From Pterois miles (Eukaryota; Chordata; Actinopteri; Perciformes; Scorpaenidae): 64,000 nt of DNA. The stretch lies in the NCBI GenBank assembly GCA_947000775.1, contig CAMQGK010000299.1:18596001-18660000 (forward strand), written 5' to 3'. A program made the translations under genes and the position numbers. The notes under the pieces are model-generated. The model did no database searches. It was given only the letters and a program-made list of their open reading frames with translations, and had not been told where the DNA came from. Positions 52,686 through 64,000 of the stretch are shown piece by piece (the stretch's first letter is position 1; the number at the start of each line of letters is the position of its first letter).

Positions 52686-53820
52686 CATGGTCTGGACTAC
52701 GATGCCTGCAGCTCAACATCTTCTGCATAACGTGAAAGTTGACCTGGTTTCAAAAAAAACTTACATTGCTTTTTCACCACACTTTCTGTGTGAATGTATT
52801 CATAACAAAACAACAGTTTGACAAAATATATTGACGTGCAAATTAATCACAAAGGAAACCCCTCAGTGTGTAAAGGCCTTTATGCTGCAGCTGTGAGGAG
52901 TAAAGAACCGATGTAGAAGGGATACTGATAAGCTTACCAGCCCACTTGAGACCCATAATAGACCTGTTTTAGTCTCCTTTAGGGGGGTCCAGGGGGTCTT
53001 TAGGGGGACAGCAGGTCAACAGTAGACGTCACATAGAAGTGGTGTAAGTCATCTGAAAGCTGAGAACCTGGAGATTAATGTGAGATGCAGCTCAGCACCG
53101 TGTGTCAAGATGCTGTAGTCATGAATCTGAAATAAACATGAATTAATTGATTAATTAACTTTGATAGTGAAAGTGTATAAGAGTCTAGTACATTATGTTA
53201 GAAGTATATGATGTCCATCCTCACGTTCTATTATATCTCATAAGTTGTTGGAGCAATTTCTGGGTTGATACCATCTTTTACACAGATTTGGTGCTAGATT
53301 TAACAATTTTTACCACTCATCAACAATCCCTCTAAGCTACCACATGAAGACACCAAGACCTTGAGGAACACCACAGAAAAAGTCATGTTGTGATCTGGGA
53401 ACAAAAACTTTTGTAAGAATTGCATTTATCGGCGATTAGATGGCGAGCACTTCTGTTGTGTATAGAGCTCAGAAAGCCCCTTACTCTCAGTCTATCTAGT
53501 AAAGCCACCCATCATCTGAATGCTCCAGGCTTCTAGTTTGTGGCTGTAAAGTTTCATGAGGCTGTGATTATCCTAGAGGTCACCACAGCTCATTTTATAC
53601 AGTCAGGTCAAGTTTAAAAAAAAATGGTCTCACTACAATAAAATGGCTCATATGGGGACTAACATCATTACATATGAATACAGTTACGCTCATTGGATCC
53701 ACAAGTCTCAGCTGTACTGCGATACACAATTTAAGCCTGCTTAGGGACCCCAGTATAAATAATACAAATATTCAAATACATCATTTTAGATTAGGAGAAA
53801 ATAACACATTTATACTGCAT

Positions 53821-53990
53821 GTGATTATCATAAAGTGGGCATGTCTGTAAAGGGGAGACTGGTGGGGACCCAGAGAACCCATTTACATTCACACATCTGG
53901 AGGTCAGAGGTCAAGGGACCCCTTTGAAAATGGACAGTTTTTCCTCTATTAAAATTTAGCCCAACACTGGAGCATTATTCAACCTCCTCA
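53821..53990 (-). mobile_element. AGGGCTGTCA-type element, internal fragment
   Basis: gattatcataaagtgggcat, gtctgtaaaggggagactgg, cacacatctggaggtcagag and gacccctttgaaaatggaca in family order. Confidence 0.7.
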
Positions 53991-55805
53991 TATCATATAT
54001 GATATCTGTAACTTCATTCTGGCTCTAAAATTGAACCCGTTCGAGCCTCTGAAAGACAGTAAAGTCGGTCAGGATCACTCCGCGGGTCTCTTTGGACTGA
54101 GAGAATTTTTGTTTGTCAGAGTCAGGTTATCAAACTATGGCACATGAAGCAGATACAGAGCAACATTAGCATTCACCTGGCGTTTCTTTAGCTCTGTTTC
54201 TGGCCTCCACTAACTCCTGAGGGAAATATCTGTCTCTTCAGCTGCTAAATGCTCCACTATGTTCATCAGCTGGTCTCTAACTGTGTGTGTCTGCCGCTCG
54301 GTGCTGAGCAGGTTGTGTTCAATGACTTTTCAGAGCTATTTCTCAGAAATCAGCTGCAGCTGAAAACAACCACATGAGAGCCACAAAAGTGGATCAAAAC
54401 AGTAAAATTGTGGGTTGTAAAATCAAAACAAAGAGCTCAAAGATACTAAAAAAGCTCTGTAGAGATGGGGGACGGAGTCTGGTTCAACACCTTCCACGGC
54501 TGATTATTGATCTATTGATTTAAAAAAATATTGATTATAGCAACCAAGGCCCCGCAGATCTGAATTGCTCGTTCTCATGCTCACTCACGTTGCTTCATTT
54601 TAAGGGGAAAGGTTGCAAACAGGTTTAGACAGCAGATGTTCTCTGCTTCCAGCTTCTCAAGTATGACGATTTTCAGATTTGCTCTGTTTCATATCTATAT
54701 ATTTGAGTTGTAGACTGTTGGTCGGACAAAATGAGTTGGAAGATGTCGCCTTGGACTCAGGGAAGTTATTGTCCAGCACTTTATAGCCGTCACTGGTTCC
54801 ACCCCACTGGAGCTCTTCCTCCTCTTCCTGCTCATTATAATCCAAATTTATATTTTACACAACGCATCATATTATCAGACGTGACATTCTGCACCCAAAC
54901 AGGAGGAGGGATGGCCGGCGTCTAATATCCACACCACCGAGGCCTTGAGTGCACAAAATGCTTTATGCACACTGCGCTAAAGCTTTCTTTAGACCCAGTG
55001 ACGTGCAAAGAGGCATTATTCAGAAGATGCTTTAATCCAAGGTGACAGCGCCCTCCCCTGAGTGTGCCATCTCATGAAGTGTCAGTAGTGGCAACAAGGA
55101 GACCATGGCAAACGGGGTTATGTGGTTAGGATTCACATTATTAGTATTGTGCTTGTAGGACACAGTGTACCTAAACTACTGTGCACACCTGTCTGTGAGA
55201 CTAGCATTCAGGTGCTGTGATCATTTTAATCAACCTGACCGGTGTCATGCATGCATTAGAGGAATTTGTTTTGGTCTTGATGTGGATTATCTGAGAAGCC
55301 ACCTGGGCTCATGTAAGACGGTCTGTCTAATCCCTTTTTTCTGCAGCTGGCAAGCAGAGTTCACCATGAAGCAGACTGTGGTTGACCCCCCCCCCCTTCC
55401 TCCATCTTATCTGGAACACAATTTATCTTCAATCTCGACATGACACATCCCGGCTCTCCGTGGCATCGAGCGCTGGCTGTTAGTGCTGAGGGTCATTCCA
55501 GATGCATGGTCGATGACAGAGGAGGCGCACTGTGGTGTCTCACATTTAAGTGATGAACGCACACTCGGACCCCATAAAGGTTCAGATAAACGTGCTGTTC
55601 TATGTACATGAGTGCATTCGGTGATGAAAATGTGCAACCAGCAGACTCCCTGCAAGATGAGTTCACATGCTTGGATGGAAGGACAGAAAGAGGTTTTCTT
55701 GTTCTGCGTTTGACAAACTGGAACAATCAGTCAATAAATCAATCAACTGACAGGAATTTAATCTGAAATTATTTCAGTAAATGATTAATTTCAGTCATCT
55801 ATCCA

Positions 55806-56085
55806 TCGTCGACTGCTTATCGTATTAGGGGTCGCGGGGGACTAGAGCAGATCCCAGCTGGCACTGGGCGAAGCGGGATTCATCCTGGACAGGTCGCCAG
55901 TCCATCGCAGGTCTGACACCATTCACACTCACATTCACACCTACGGGACATTTAGAGTGGAAGACTGTGGGATGAAGCTGGAGAAAATCCACACTAACAG
56001 AACATGCAGACTCCACACAGAGGCCGGATTTGAACCTGCGACCCTCTTGCTGGGAGGCAGCAGGCAACCACTGCGCTTTAGATTT
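55806..56085 (-). mobile_element. fish tRNA-like-headed interspersed repeat, copy 4
   Basis: The complement of the family: cgactgcttatcgtattagg, gatcccagctggcactgggc, ctggacaggtcgccagtcca, attcacactcacattcacac, and at the head ggatttgaacctgcgaccct. Confidence 0.7.
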
Positions 56086-56179
56086 CCATTTAAATTGTTC
56101 CTATTTTATATGTGTCTATTTTTGTTTACCTTTCTCTACTGTGTTGCATCTTGCTTTTTGTTTTCACTTGTTTTTTTGC

Positions 56180-56275
56180 ACTGTCCTCTTTGCTGCTGTA
56201 ACACTGCAAATTTCCCTACTATGGGACTAATGAAGGATTATCTTATCTTAACTTATCTTATCTTATCTTATTTTT
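56180..56275 (+). mobile_element. LINE/SINE 3' tail with (TTATC)n
   Basis: gctgctgtaacactgcaaat, ttccctactatgggactaat and gaaggattatcttatctt repeats. A shorter relative is at 61880-61945. Confidence 0.6.
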
Positions 56276-56277
56276 CT

Positions 56278-56505
56278 TGGTAATATAATATGTCTGAGCA
56301 AAATGTTGATATTCTCAACAGCCTCTTCTTTCTCCTCTGTCATCATGTCTTCATATTTCCTGCATTATGTTACCCACTTGCTAGCTTGCTAAATCATTAG
56401 CCTCTGTGGCTTCTAGACGCCAACAGTAATGTTAATATTGCGTTGCTTAGCGACAGAGTTCTCATGACTTAACCACTTGAACGTCATGCATATTATCTAC
56501 ACAAC
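56278..56505 (+). repeat. inverted dispersed repeat, left copy
   Basis: taatataatatgtctgagca, atgttgatattctcaacagc, ctttctcctctgtcatcatg and gttaatattgcgttgcttag match the reverse complement of 62060-62276. Confidence 0.75.
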
Positions 56506-57423
56506 TCCCCACGTTGTAAACCAAGCACACAAGTTTCATTTGAAGGCAGCATAATCAACAATGACAAATTATCCTTAAAGCAGAAGCTTGCAGGATTTGC
56601 TGCCATCTAGTGGTGAGGTTGCAGATTGCAGCCAACTGAAACTTGCCAAGTATGTAGGAGAACTCCCTCTCTAGACTCAGTGTTCGGTTTCTCCGTTCTG
56701 GACTACTGTAGAAACATGGCAGACTCCGTGAGGAGGACCTCTGTATGTAGATATAAGTCATCTAAGGTAATGAAAACACAATGATTCTGATATTTCTTAT
56801 CAGTCATTATACGCAATGAAAACATACTGCAGATCCCATAAATGTCACACACTGTTCCTTTAAACATTTTAAAACATGAAGTTCATTAACCAATGTCAAC
56901 CGATGCACTTCCATCAACATACGTAGATGGGTGGAGGAGGCTAAGCTCTTTGACGGAGCTCTCAGAGCAACGAGAAATAATCCCCCCCTAAAGAAACACA
57001 TACATGAACATGTAGGTCTTAAGTTGTGAAACCAAACACAAATCACGTTGAGGAGGATTGTCGGGTGGCAGCGGGAGCCGCAGAGTAGTTGAGAAGTGTC
57101 AGTTTATAATGTACGTTTTGTACATCTGCATGATGAAGATTTTATGCTACAGGTCAGCTGGTGGCTACAGCTGATGAGTGAGCAAGTGATTGTGAAGCAT
57201 GAATGAAACAGCTGACGCCAATCAGCTAATGCAGGCGTGACCCCGAGTGCTCTGCTTGAATTAGCTCTGATCCATTTCTGCAGCTGTTCACCGCATCGTA
57301 CCGTCTTCAGCAGCAGGTTGAATTTGCTCAGTTGGTTGAAATATTTCCACACTTTTATTTCAAACATCATTTTTATGTGTCATTAAGTGATTTGTCACTT
57401 TGTGCGACTGTGCCTTGAATTTG

Positions 57424-58400
57424 CTGAAGAAGATGGCGGCATATGGTCAAAAGCTCCAGAACAAGCGAGTAAATAGACCTTGAGGTGAGTCTGTTTTCTC
57501 AACTGCTGTTTCCAAAGTCAAGAATATTTACGCTGGATGAGAAATCGTTGAGATTCTCACAACCACAGACAGTTTGAACGTCTACATTTTTATGACAAGT
57601 GAGCAAACTGCTGAGGAAGACAGCTGAAAGCAGAGGCTGAGATTGTTTTGCCGCTACTCTTACCAAGGTCAAGAGGAACTGGCAAGCTCAACTTTTAAAG
57701 CTTAAAATTTTTTGAAAGTTTGAACAAACATTTCCATCACAACTGAACAAAATTAATTTGCTGATGAAGACTGTTAGATACAGTCGAAAGCTCCAGAACA
57801 AGTGAATAAATGGCCGTAGATATGAGATTGTTTTGCCAACTGTTTCTAAGGTCATGAATGAACTTTCACGCTCAACTTTTAAACCAGAAATCCTTGAGGT
57901 GCTCACATTAATGAAAAGTTTGAACGTCTACATTTCCATGAGACCTGAGAAAACTCAAATTTCTTATGAAGACTATGTGATTTGGTCGAAAGCCCCAGAA
58001 TAAGTGAGGGGACCTTGAGCTAAGAGTGTTTCATCAACTACCTCAAGAACTTTAAACCAACATGGATGCAAAGTCCAGAGGGAAAATCTATATTTCCACA
58101 ATAACAGAGCAAACCTAACCTGCTGATGAAGCCTGATACAGGTGAAAGCACCAGAAGAGTAAGTGGACCTTGAGTTGAAACGATTTCATCAGCTGCTGTC
58201 TTTTAAGATGATAAAGATCAGATCACAGAAAGTTAGAGAAAGTCCAAGAGGTAGTTTGAACATCTATATATTCATAAGAACCGAGCAGACTCAATCTACT
58301 GAAGAAGACCATGTGATATGGCCAAAAGCTTGAAAATAAGTGAGTAAGTGTAACTGGAGTTTCGTCAGGATTTTTAAAAGCAGTTTGTTAAATACATCAA
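57424..58400. repeat. diverged tandem array, six units of 150-200 bp
   Basis: Each unit begins with a ctgatgaagac-like motif (near 57424, 57611, 57761, 57963, 58122, 58297). Units continue with gtcgaaagctccagaacaag or variants, a ttgttttgccaactg or fcatcagctgct-like block, and gtttgaacgtctacatttcc. Divergence is high, so the array is old. Confidence 0.8.
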
Positions 58401-58521
58401 TTGTCAACAGGCAAAGTTGCGTAATCCTAAATTATTTCATCCAATCACTGTAGTGAACTTCAAACGGTTTTCTGAGATAGGAAAACTTGTCAAGTCAGTC
58501 AGCGAGATGGTGACCTAGAAA

Positions 58522-58523
<2 letters not shown>

Positions 58524-58562
<39 letters not shown>
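58524..58562. repeat. (TG)n microsatellite 1
   Basis: About 19 TG units. Confidence 0.98.
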
Positions 58563-58564
<2 letters not shown>

Positions 58565-58697
58565 TGAGGCGTGTGCACTCATGCTGCTTCTTGTTTTGAG
58601 TTTTTGCCACATCTGTGCACTGTGTCGTACCGGCACATCCACGGCAACACTTGAAGATTTCTTCCAACGATAACAAACACAAGGCGGCCTAAAACAC

Positions 58698-58700
<3 letters not shown>

Positions 58701-58759
<59 letters not shown>
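58701..58759. repeat. (TG)n microsatellite 2
   Basis: About 29 TG units, 140 bases right of the first. His-Thr and Cys-Val repeat frames over it are artefacts. Confidence 0.98.
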
Positions 58760-58761
<2 letters not shown>

Positions 58762-59428
58762 CAGGAAGCACAGACGGCGTGCTGCAGAGAACAAGGAACA
58801 CCGGTTCTGCTTACGTACCGAGGGAGAACGTACTGTATATTTATCATGTTCTCCTCTCCTCTCACACCTGGTAAACAATCTCCAGATCCAGTCCTTGAAC
58901 CGGGTTTGTGACAAAGCCAATATGAGTTATTGGCGAAGATGGAAGATGGTGTATTGATTTTATGACACGGCTGGATGCAGTAGCACCTTTACAACACGAC
59001 ACAACTCTGTGCATGCTAATAAGGTCGCCTGACAAAGACGGCCTTTGTGCTTTAACGCTCCGCTAACCTTCGAAATCACAAGTGGGCTCATTTATAAAGA
59101 CATTTGTTAGCATTTCTCACCCTCATGCAGAGCAGCCGTGACATTTAGCTCTGCACTGTAAGAGAGCGGCGGATTGTTGTTACCGGATCACATTAAACAA
59201 AGTGTAGTAGTCCTCGGCACAGAGGTTCATTTCCGACACTTTAGCGGATTACGTCCCGACAATCATATCTGGAGGGGCAAAAAGGGACATTTGGGTTGTA
59301 CAATTTTCGTGACATCATTTCACACTGCTGACATTTAACGGAGACGGAGGTGGCGGTTGTGTAAGACGATAACAATACAGATGAAACAGCAATCTGTGTG
59401 CTGGAATAGCTGTTATTGTGACTGTAAA

Positions 59429-59768
59429 CGTCCACGTAACAGTGAAATTATGTGCATTTGGAGCTGCGTAACAGGGAGGAAACAAACCGCCTACAAATAC
59501 AAGTTTATATAAATATATAATATTGTTTTATATATATATATATTACACAAGTTAAATAATAGAATGATAATAATTAAATTAAAAACAAATACAGATATGA
59601 ATGAGAAATAAAAATAAACCATATTAAATTTAATTGACTTAACAAATTAACAAAAATATCAGTGACTTAAAATACAAATACAGATAACTGTCCATGTAAC
59701 GGTAAAAATGATGTGCATTTGGAGCGGCGTAACAGGAGGAGTAACCAAATAGCTTACAAATACAAGTT
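59429..59768. repeat. local duplication flanking AT-rich sequence
   Basis: 59429-59505 and 59690-59768 share tgtgcatttggagc, gcgtaacagg, aaacaa/aaccaaat and cctacaaatacaagtt, about 260 bases apart. The sequence between and after (to about 60260) is AT-rich and built from ataaataaatt-like words. Confidence 0.7.
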
Positions 59769-62059
59769 AAAAGAAATAAATATACTAATAATCATAATCA
59801 TGCAGATAATAAGAATCATGATCATAACAATCATAATTATTACTTCTACTAGTAAGAAGAAGAAGAAATAAAATTCTAATAATCAAATTAAATCAAATAA
59901 AAACACAAATACAGATGTGAATAGGAAATCAAATAAATTATATTAAATTGAACTTAATTTACAAAACGTACCAATTAATTAAAAGAATACAAACACAGTG
60001 GACAAAGTACAATGCAAATCCAAATATCAACAAGATAAAATAAAATTAAAATAGGGATAAAGGTAAATAAAAGATAAGAATAAAAATAGATATAAATGAA
60101 CATTTTTAAAATTATAAACAAATAAAAATTTCAATTAACTAAATTAATAAATATTAATAAAAGGTACAAATAAACAAACAAAAATACCAATGAAATACAA
60201 ATTTTAAATGAGATTGTTTTAAAGTACAAATGTTACAAAAATAAATATTGTTTGTTTGTCTGTTTTGGCATTGGATCCTTTTCTGTTGATCAGTGTAAAA
60301 AAATCCACATTAAATCTGTTTTGATTCGATGTTGTCAGACAATAAGATATGAATACCTTTTCAAGTACTACACAGTACAAGTATATCTGCACACAAATAA
60401 ATAAACAGTAGAAAATGCATCCTCACAGAAAGACAAATGTGCCCTGAGGGAATTGAAGTGACTCTGGCCTTAATTTATGTGGACACCCAAAGAGTGCTTC
60501 TGTCAAACATTCATCCATTACAGTAATGAAGCCTCAGACGAGGTGCAGCAGGTCAGTCTCCTTGAACCTTTTCTCACAGATCTGCTTCATTTTTCATCCA
60601 TCTATCATCTGTCAATTACTCTGTCTATCTGTACCGATCAATACTCTATCTGTTCATCCATCCACCGCCTGTCTCTTTGCTGCTTTTCAAGTTAGAAAAC
60701 AAGATTAAACTCGTGTCCTTGTTCCCTCCCTGCAGATGTGCTCAGTAGTTCAGTGAGCATCTCTGTGAGACTGTGGACACACGACCAGCATCAGTTTGCT
60801 TTTTCCTCCTTTTTTTTGCATTTTGTAGTCACACAACAACATGAAATGTGGACTTCTTTATGGCTTTGGCACTACAAGGTAGATAGATTTACACACTCAG
60901 ATCAGGGTGAATGTCGTGCACTATATTGCTTTTTCTTTCATTTTCATTCACATAGTTAAAGGTCAAAGGTTAAGGGACACCTTTGATAATGGCCATGCCA
61001 CACATTGTTAACAAACCTTCATGCCACAACAGGAGACTAATAACCTACAATCTAGTGTTAAATATTACAATAAACCAGAGTTCAGACTTTCTACGACACG
61101 TGGTGTTTGTTGTTAAAGCTGAGAGCCAATCAGCTCTTTGTTCAGGCGCCAGCAAGGCGTTTCCCATCATGCCCTGTGTCTTTGAATCGGTGGAGAGCAT
61201 CTCTGTGGCGCCTGGCTCTAAAAATCTCCTGGCTCTAAAAATCTCGTGAACTGCCCATGTGTGCATCATGTCAGAGCGAGTCTGGATCAATTCAAATCTA
61301 ACCGGCATGTGATCAATTCTGTGCCGGCCTGGCTCATCTTGAAGCCTACTGTGTTTTGACCTTTGACCCCCTTGCTCATATGTCTGCTGTGCAGAGGATT
61401 GTGGGTAAGAATAGCCAGAGAAGCATGCTGCCTTACTGCAAAATGTGAACAGATGTAGTAGGACATCCTGATATTTCTGGCATACTGTATGTGGCGCACT
61501 ATGTACTGATACATAGATCTGTCTCTGCCGTACTAGATAGTATAGAACACAGTATATTTCATGCTTTTAGCCCTGTGTTCCCCTTCGTGATCATTAACTC
61601 TCCTCATTACAGATCCCGTAACTCTCTTCTAGCAATCACTTCATTCTGCTCACCTGAGCTCCCCTCCTCCATCCACACCTGGCATCATTGTCGTCATCAG
61701 CCACCCTTTCTCACACCGGCCCAGATTCACTCTGACCCTCTGCCAGCTTGTCTACAGTTTCACGCCAGCGTTCCTCAGCCTATTTAATACTGGCTACCTG
61801 ATATCCGGCCCGTTTTTAACCTATCCCTTCTTGGTTTGCTTGTTTTTTTCGGACTGATTAAAGAGATTTTGTCCTTGTGCTACTGCTGTAACACCCAAAT
61901 TCAATAAAGCATCAATAAAATATAATCTTATCTTATCTTAAACACAAGTACAGCTGAGAATAAATGTCATTACTTTTACAGATTTTTAGCTATGAAACAA
62001 AGTGAACAAACACTTGACTTTCAATGAGGAGGCCGATGCCAAAGTGTCGCGTTGTGCCT

Positions 62060-62276
62060 TCAAATGGAACTCGTGAACACATGTTGCGTTCAAATGAACA
62101 ACTGTGAAGAACACCGCTGCTAAGAAACGGCAATATTAACGTTGCTGTTCGAGTCTACAGTTTAACAAGCAGGAAATATAATGAAGGAAATGCAAAGACA
62201 TAATGACAGAGGAGAAAGATGAGGTTCTTGAGAAATCAACATTTTTCTCAGACATATTATAAAATTACCAATTAAA
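62060..62276 (-). repeat. inverted dispersed repeat, right copy
   Basis: Reverse-complement partner of 56278-56505. The pair is separated by about 5.6 kb and contains the tandem array and both (TG)n runs between them. Confidence 0.75.
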
Positions 62277-62539
62277 AACAATATACGACTAAAATTACAA
62301 TATACTGTACAATATTAACCTTATTATGCACCAATAAATGAACTTCCATCACCTCCATCATTTCTCTCACCGTCAACAAACACGTCACAAGTCGTGAACT
62401 CGGAGCTTTCAGAAACTTTCTACTGACGAGGTCGTGAATACGACACGAGGACGATATGAGTTCATATGGACCCAACTAGTAAACACAGTAAACCCCATCT
62501 GAAGTGACAAGATTTCCATGTTTCTGTTCCTTTACTTAC

Positions 62540-62910
62540 GTATCTTAGTTGACATTTATAAACCAATGTAAAATGAATGTTTGGTCTGATGGTGGCGACA
62601 GAAGTTAGGAGATCACCAAGGTTATGAAATCTCATGGCAATCCTTCCAGACGCCAAGATATGTCACGAAAAAGCTGAAAATGTCAATCTCATGGTGCTGC
62701 TGCAAGAAACATAAAGGGATCACCAAAGTCATTAGGATACATCAGCTGGGGATCATGAATGTCTGAACCACATTGTGTGCCAATCCATCCAGCAGATGTT
62801 GAGATGTTTCACAGAATTAGTGAAACTGCTGGTGGCGCTAGAGGAAAAGTCAGAGGATCACCAAGGTCAGTATGATTCGGCCTCTGCGTGACACCAAATT
62901 GTGCATAAAA
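62540..62910 (+). repeat. fish repeat with ggatcaccaa(g/a)gt motifs
   Basis: aggagatcaccaaggtta, agggatcaccaaagtcatta and agaggatcaccaaggtcagt recur at 62609, 62717 and 62854, with atggcaatccttccag and gtgccaatccatccagcaga between. Recognised as a common teleost repeat; family unassigned. Confidence 0.5.
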
Positions 62911-63025
62911 GTTGTGCAACATGGGAAACATTAGCAGCATCGCAGAGACCATGATGGTCCGAGCCCAGTTGGCGGAGAACTGATGAAGTGTCGTCGGCGG
63001 TTCTAGCGGCGGCTCTTTATTTGGG

Positions 63026-63364
63026 GGGGCGGCAGTAGCTCAGTCTGTAGGGAGTTGGCTTGGGAACCGGAGGGTCACCGGTTCAAGTCCCAACATGGAC
63101 CAAAAACTGAGTGTGAACTGGTAGCTGGAGAGGTGCCAGTTTACCTCTTGGGCACTGCCGAGGTGCCCCTGAGCAAGGCACCAAACCCCCAACTGCTCGG
63201 GGCGCTTGTCAGGAGCAGCCCCATCACTCTGACGTCTCTCCATTAATGCATGTATGTGTGTTTCAGGTCTGCATGTACCATGTATGAGTTTAACAGAGTG
63301 TAAATTGAATTTCCCCATTGTGGGACTAATAAAGGTAGATCTTCTTCTTCTTCTTCTTCTTCTT
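63026..63364 (+). mobile_element. tRNA-derived SINE with LINE-type 3' tail
   Basis: The tRNA-related head has an A box (tagctcagtctg, 63036-63047) and a B box (ggttcaagtcc, 63080-63090), the right spacing for an internal polymerase III promoter. The body holds ttgggcactgccgaggtgcc and cctgagcaaggcaccaaacc. The tail is aatttccccattgtgggact, aataaagg and a (CTT)n run at 63341-63364. Full length, about 340 bp. Confidence 0.85.
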
Positions 63365-64000
63365 ATTTATCAAGTAGTCGTGTTGTTGTGGTCCTGGCAG
63401 AGCTGCAGCAGGTGTGAAGGTCAACAAGAGAGTCATATTTTAATCAAAGACCAAAGAGCTAAAAATAAAACTCCCCCAGCGGGCGCCGCGCTGAGAGACT
63501 CAAGGAGATGTGAAAAGGCACGTTCTAATTATCACGCATAGTCACCAGGGCTGCTGTTATGCATAAATGTCAGGCGGACAGGTTTTGTGCTAAGGACGCC
63601 ATTAGTGGCGAAGAATGTGCTGCAATGTACCTGAGATGGCAGCAGGAAGCAAATGCCACAACTGAAGAGACAGTCCTGAAAAAAACAGAAACAGCAGTTA
63701 CTTCATGTGACGTCACCGTCTGTGTGCGACCATGGTTTCATACACTGAGAATAACTGGCTAATTATTTAGATGTATGTCTGTATGTTTGACGAAGGCGTT
63801 TCATTTACAGAGTACATCAAATGGGAGCCATGGTGTTAATCTCTAGTTAATTAAAAGACCCTTGAAAATAAGGATTGGTGTTCATACGTACTGTAGACCG
63901 AGAGGGAACAAAGGCAGAGAAACCTGAGAGGACCTGCTGCTGTTTAACAGCTTCTTATAGAAAGTAAAACATACTGCTGATATGTGCTGCTGCTTCAGAT

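Larger units (their letters stand above)
50511..64000. other. 5' flank of crhr1 without recognisable gene
   Basis: I read both strands for exon-like homology and found none. Named content is a foldback element (51723-52685), a partial AGGGCTGTCA element (53821), LINE/SINE-like repeats (55806-56275), an inverted repeat pair (56.3 and 62.1 kb), a diverged tandem array (57424-58400), two (TG)n runs, an AT-rich zone (59500-60260) and a tRNA-type SINE (63026). The intervals 50520-51720, 52690-53820, 53990-55800, 56510-57420, 58960-59420, 60270-61870 and 63370-64000 hold nothing I can name with confidence, apart from a faint V-domain SINE-like tail near 55018-55050 and a possible MITE remnant near 61400-61560. 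Confidence 0.5.

Noticed and set aside
58499..58957. Open frames with long His-Thr or Cys-Val repeats
   Set aside because: Translations of (TG)n microsatellites.

Overview
The window looks like nuclear DNA of a teleost fish, probably a percomorph. It is AT-rich and intron-rich, has no bacterial-style operons, and is full of fish-type interspersed repeats: short inverted-repeat DNA elements, a tRNA-derived SINE, LINE 3' tails, minisatellites and long (TA)n and (TG)n runs. The organism call is inference from repeat content and from the one gene recognised.

Only one protein-coding gene can be supported. It is the 5' half of a corticotropin-releasing hormone receptor, best matching crhr1, on the minus strand. 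Its first coding exon is near 49.8 kb, next to a CpG-rich promoter at about 50.0-50.5 kb. Transcription runs leftward and leaves the window at base 1. Six coding exons form one uninterrupted frame with GT-AG junctions: exon 1 (signal peptide start, 49759-49788), exon 2 (rest of the signal peptide and first cysteine, 41212-41299), exon 3 (a 60-bp frame-neutral exon, 39923-39982), exon 4 (core of the hormone-binding domain, 39465-39590), exon 5 (rest of that domain, 15351-15436) and exon 6 (first transmembrane helix, 6235-6341). The exons for transmembrane helices 2-7 lie beyond the left edge.

Exon 3 is the most interesting item. It has good splice sites and equal phase on both sides. It would add 20 residues with two N-glycosylation sequons between the first and second cysteines of the ligand-binding ectodomain. 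Mammalian CRHR1, as I know it, has no such insert.

The rest is intron or 5' flank. Notable contents are: a 20-bp minisatellite with higher-order structure (8.6-10.0 kb); a 55-bp minisatellite in two separate arrays (17.3 and 24.5-25.9 kb); a 13-bp array (30.85-31.36 kb); a family of short DNA elements with AGGGCTGTCA ends in about a dozen copies, two of which carry the same nested insert; a foldback element of about 960 bp (51.7-52.7 kb); a diverged tandem array with units of about 175 bp (57.4-58.4 kb); two truncated LINE reverse-transcriptase tails; and a tRNA-type SINE (63.0-63.4 kb). From 50.5 to 64 kb I could not identify any gene.
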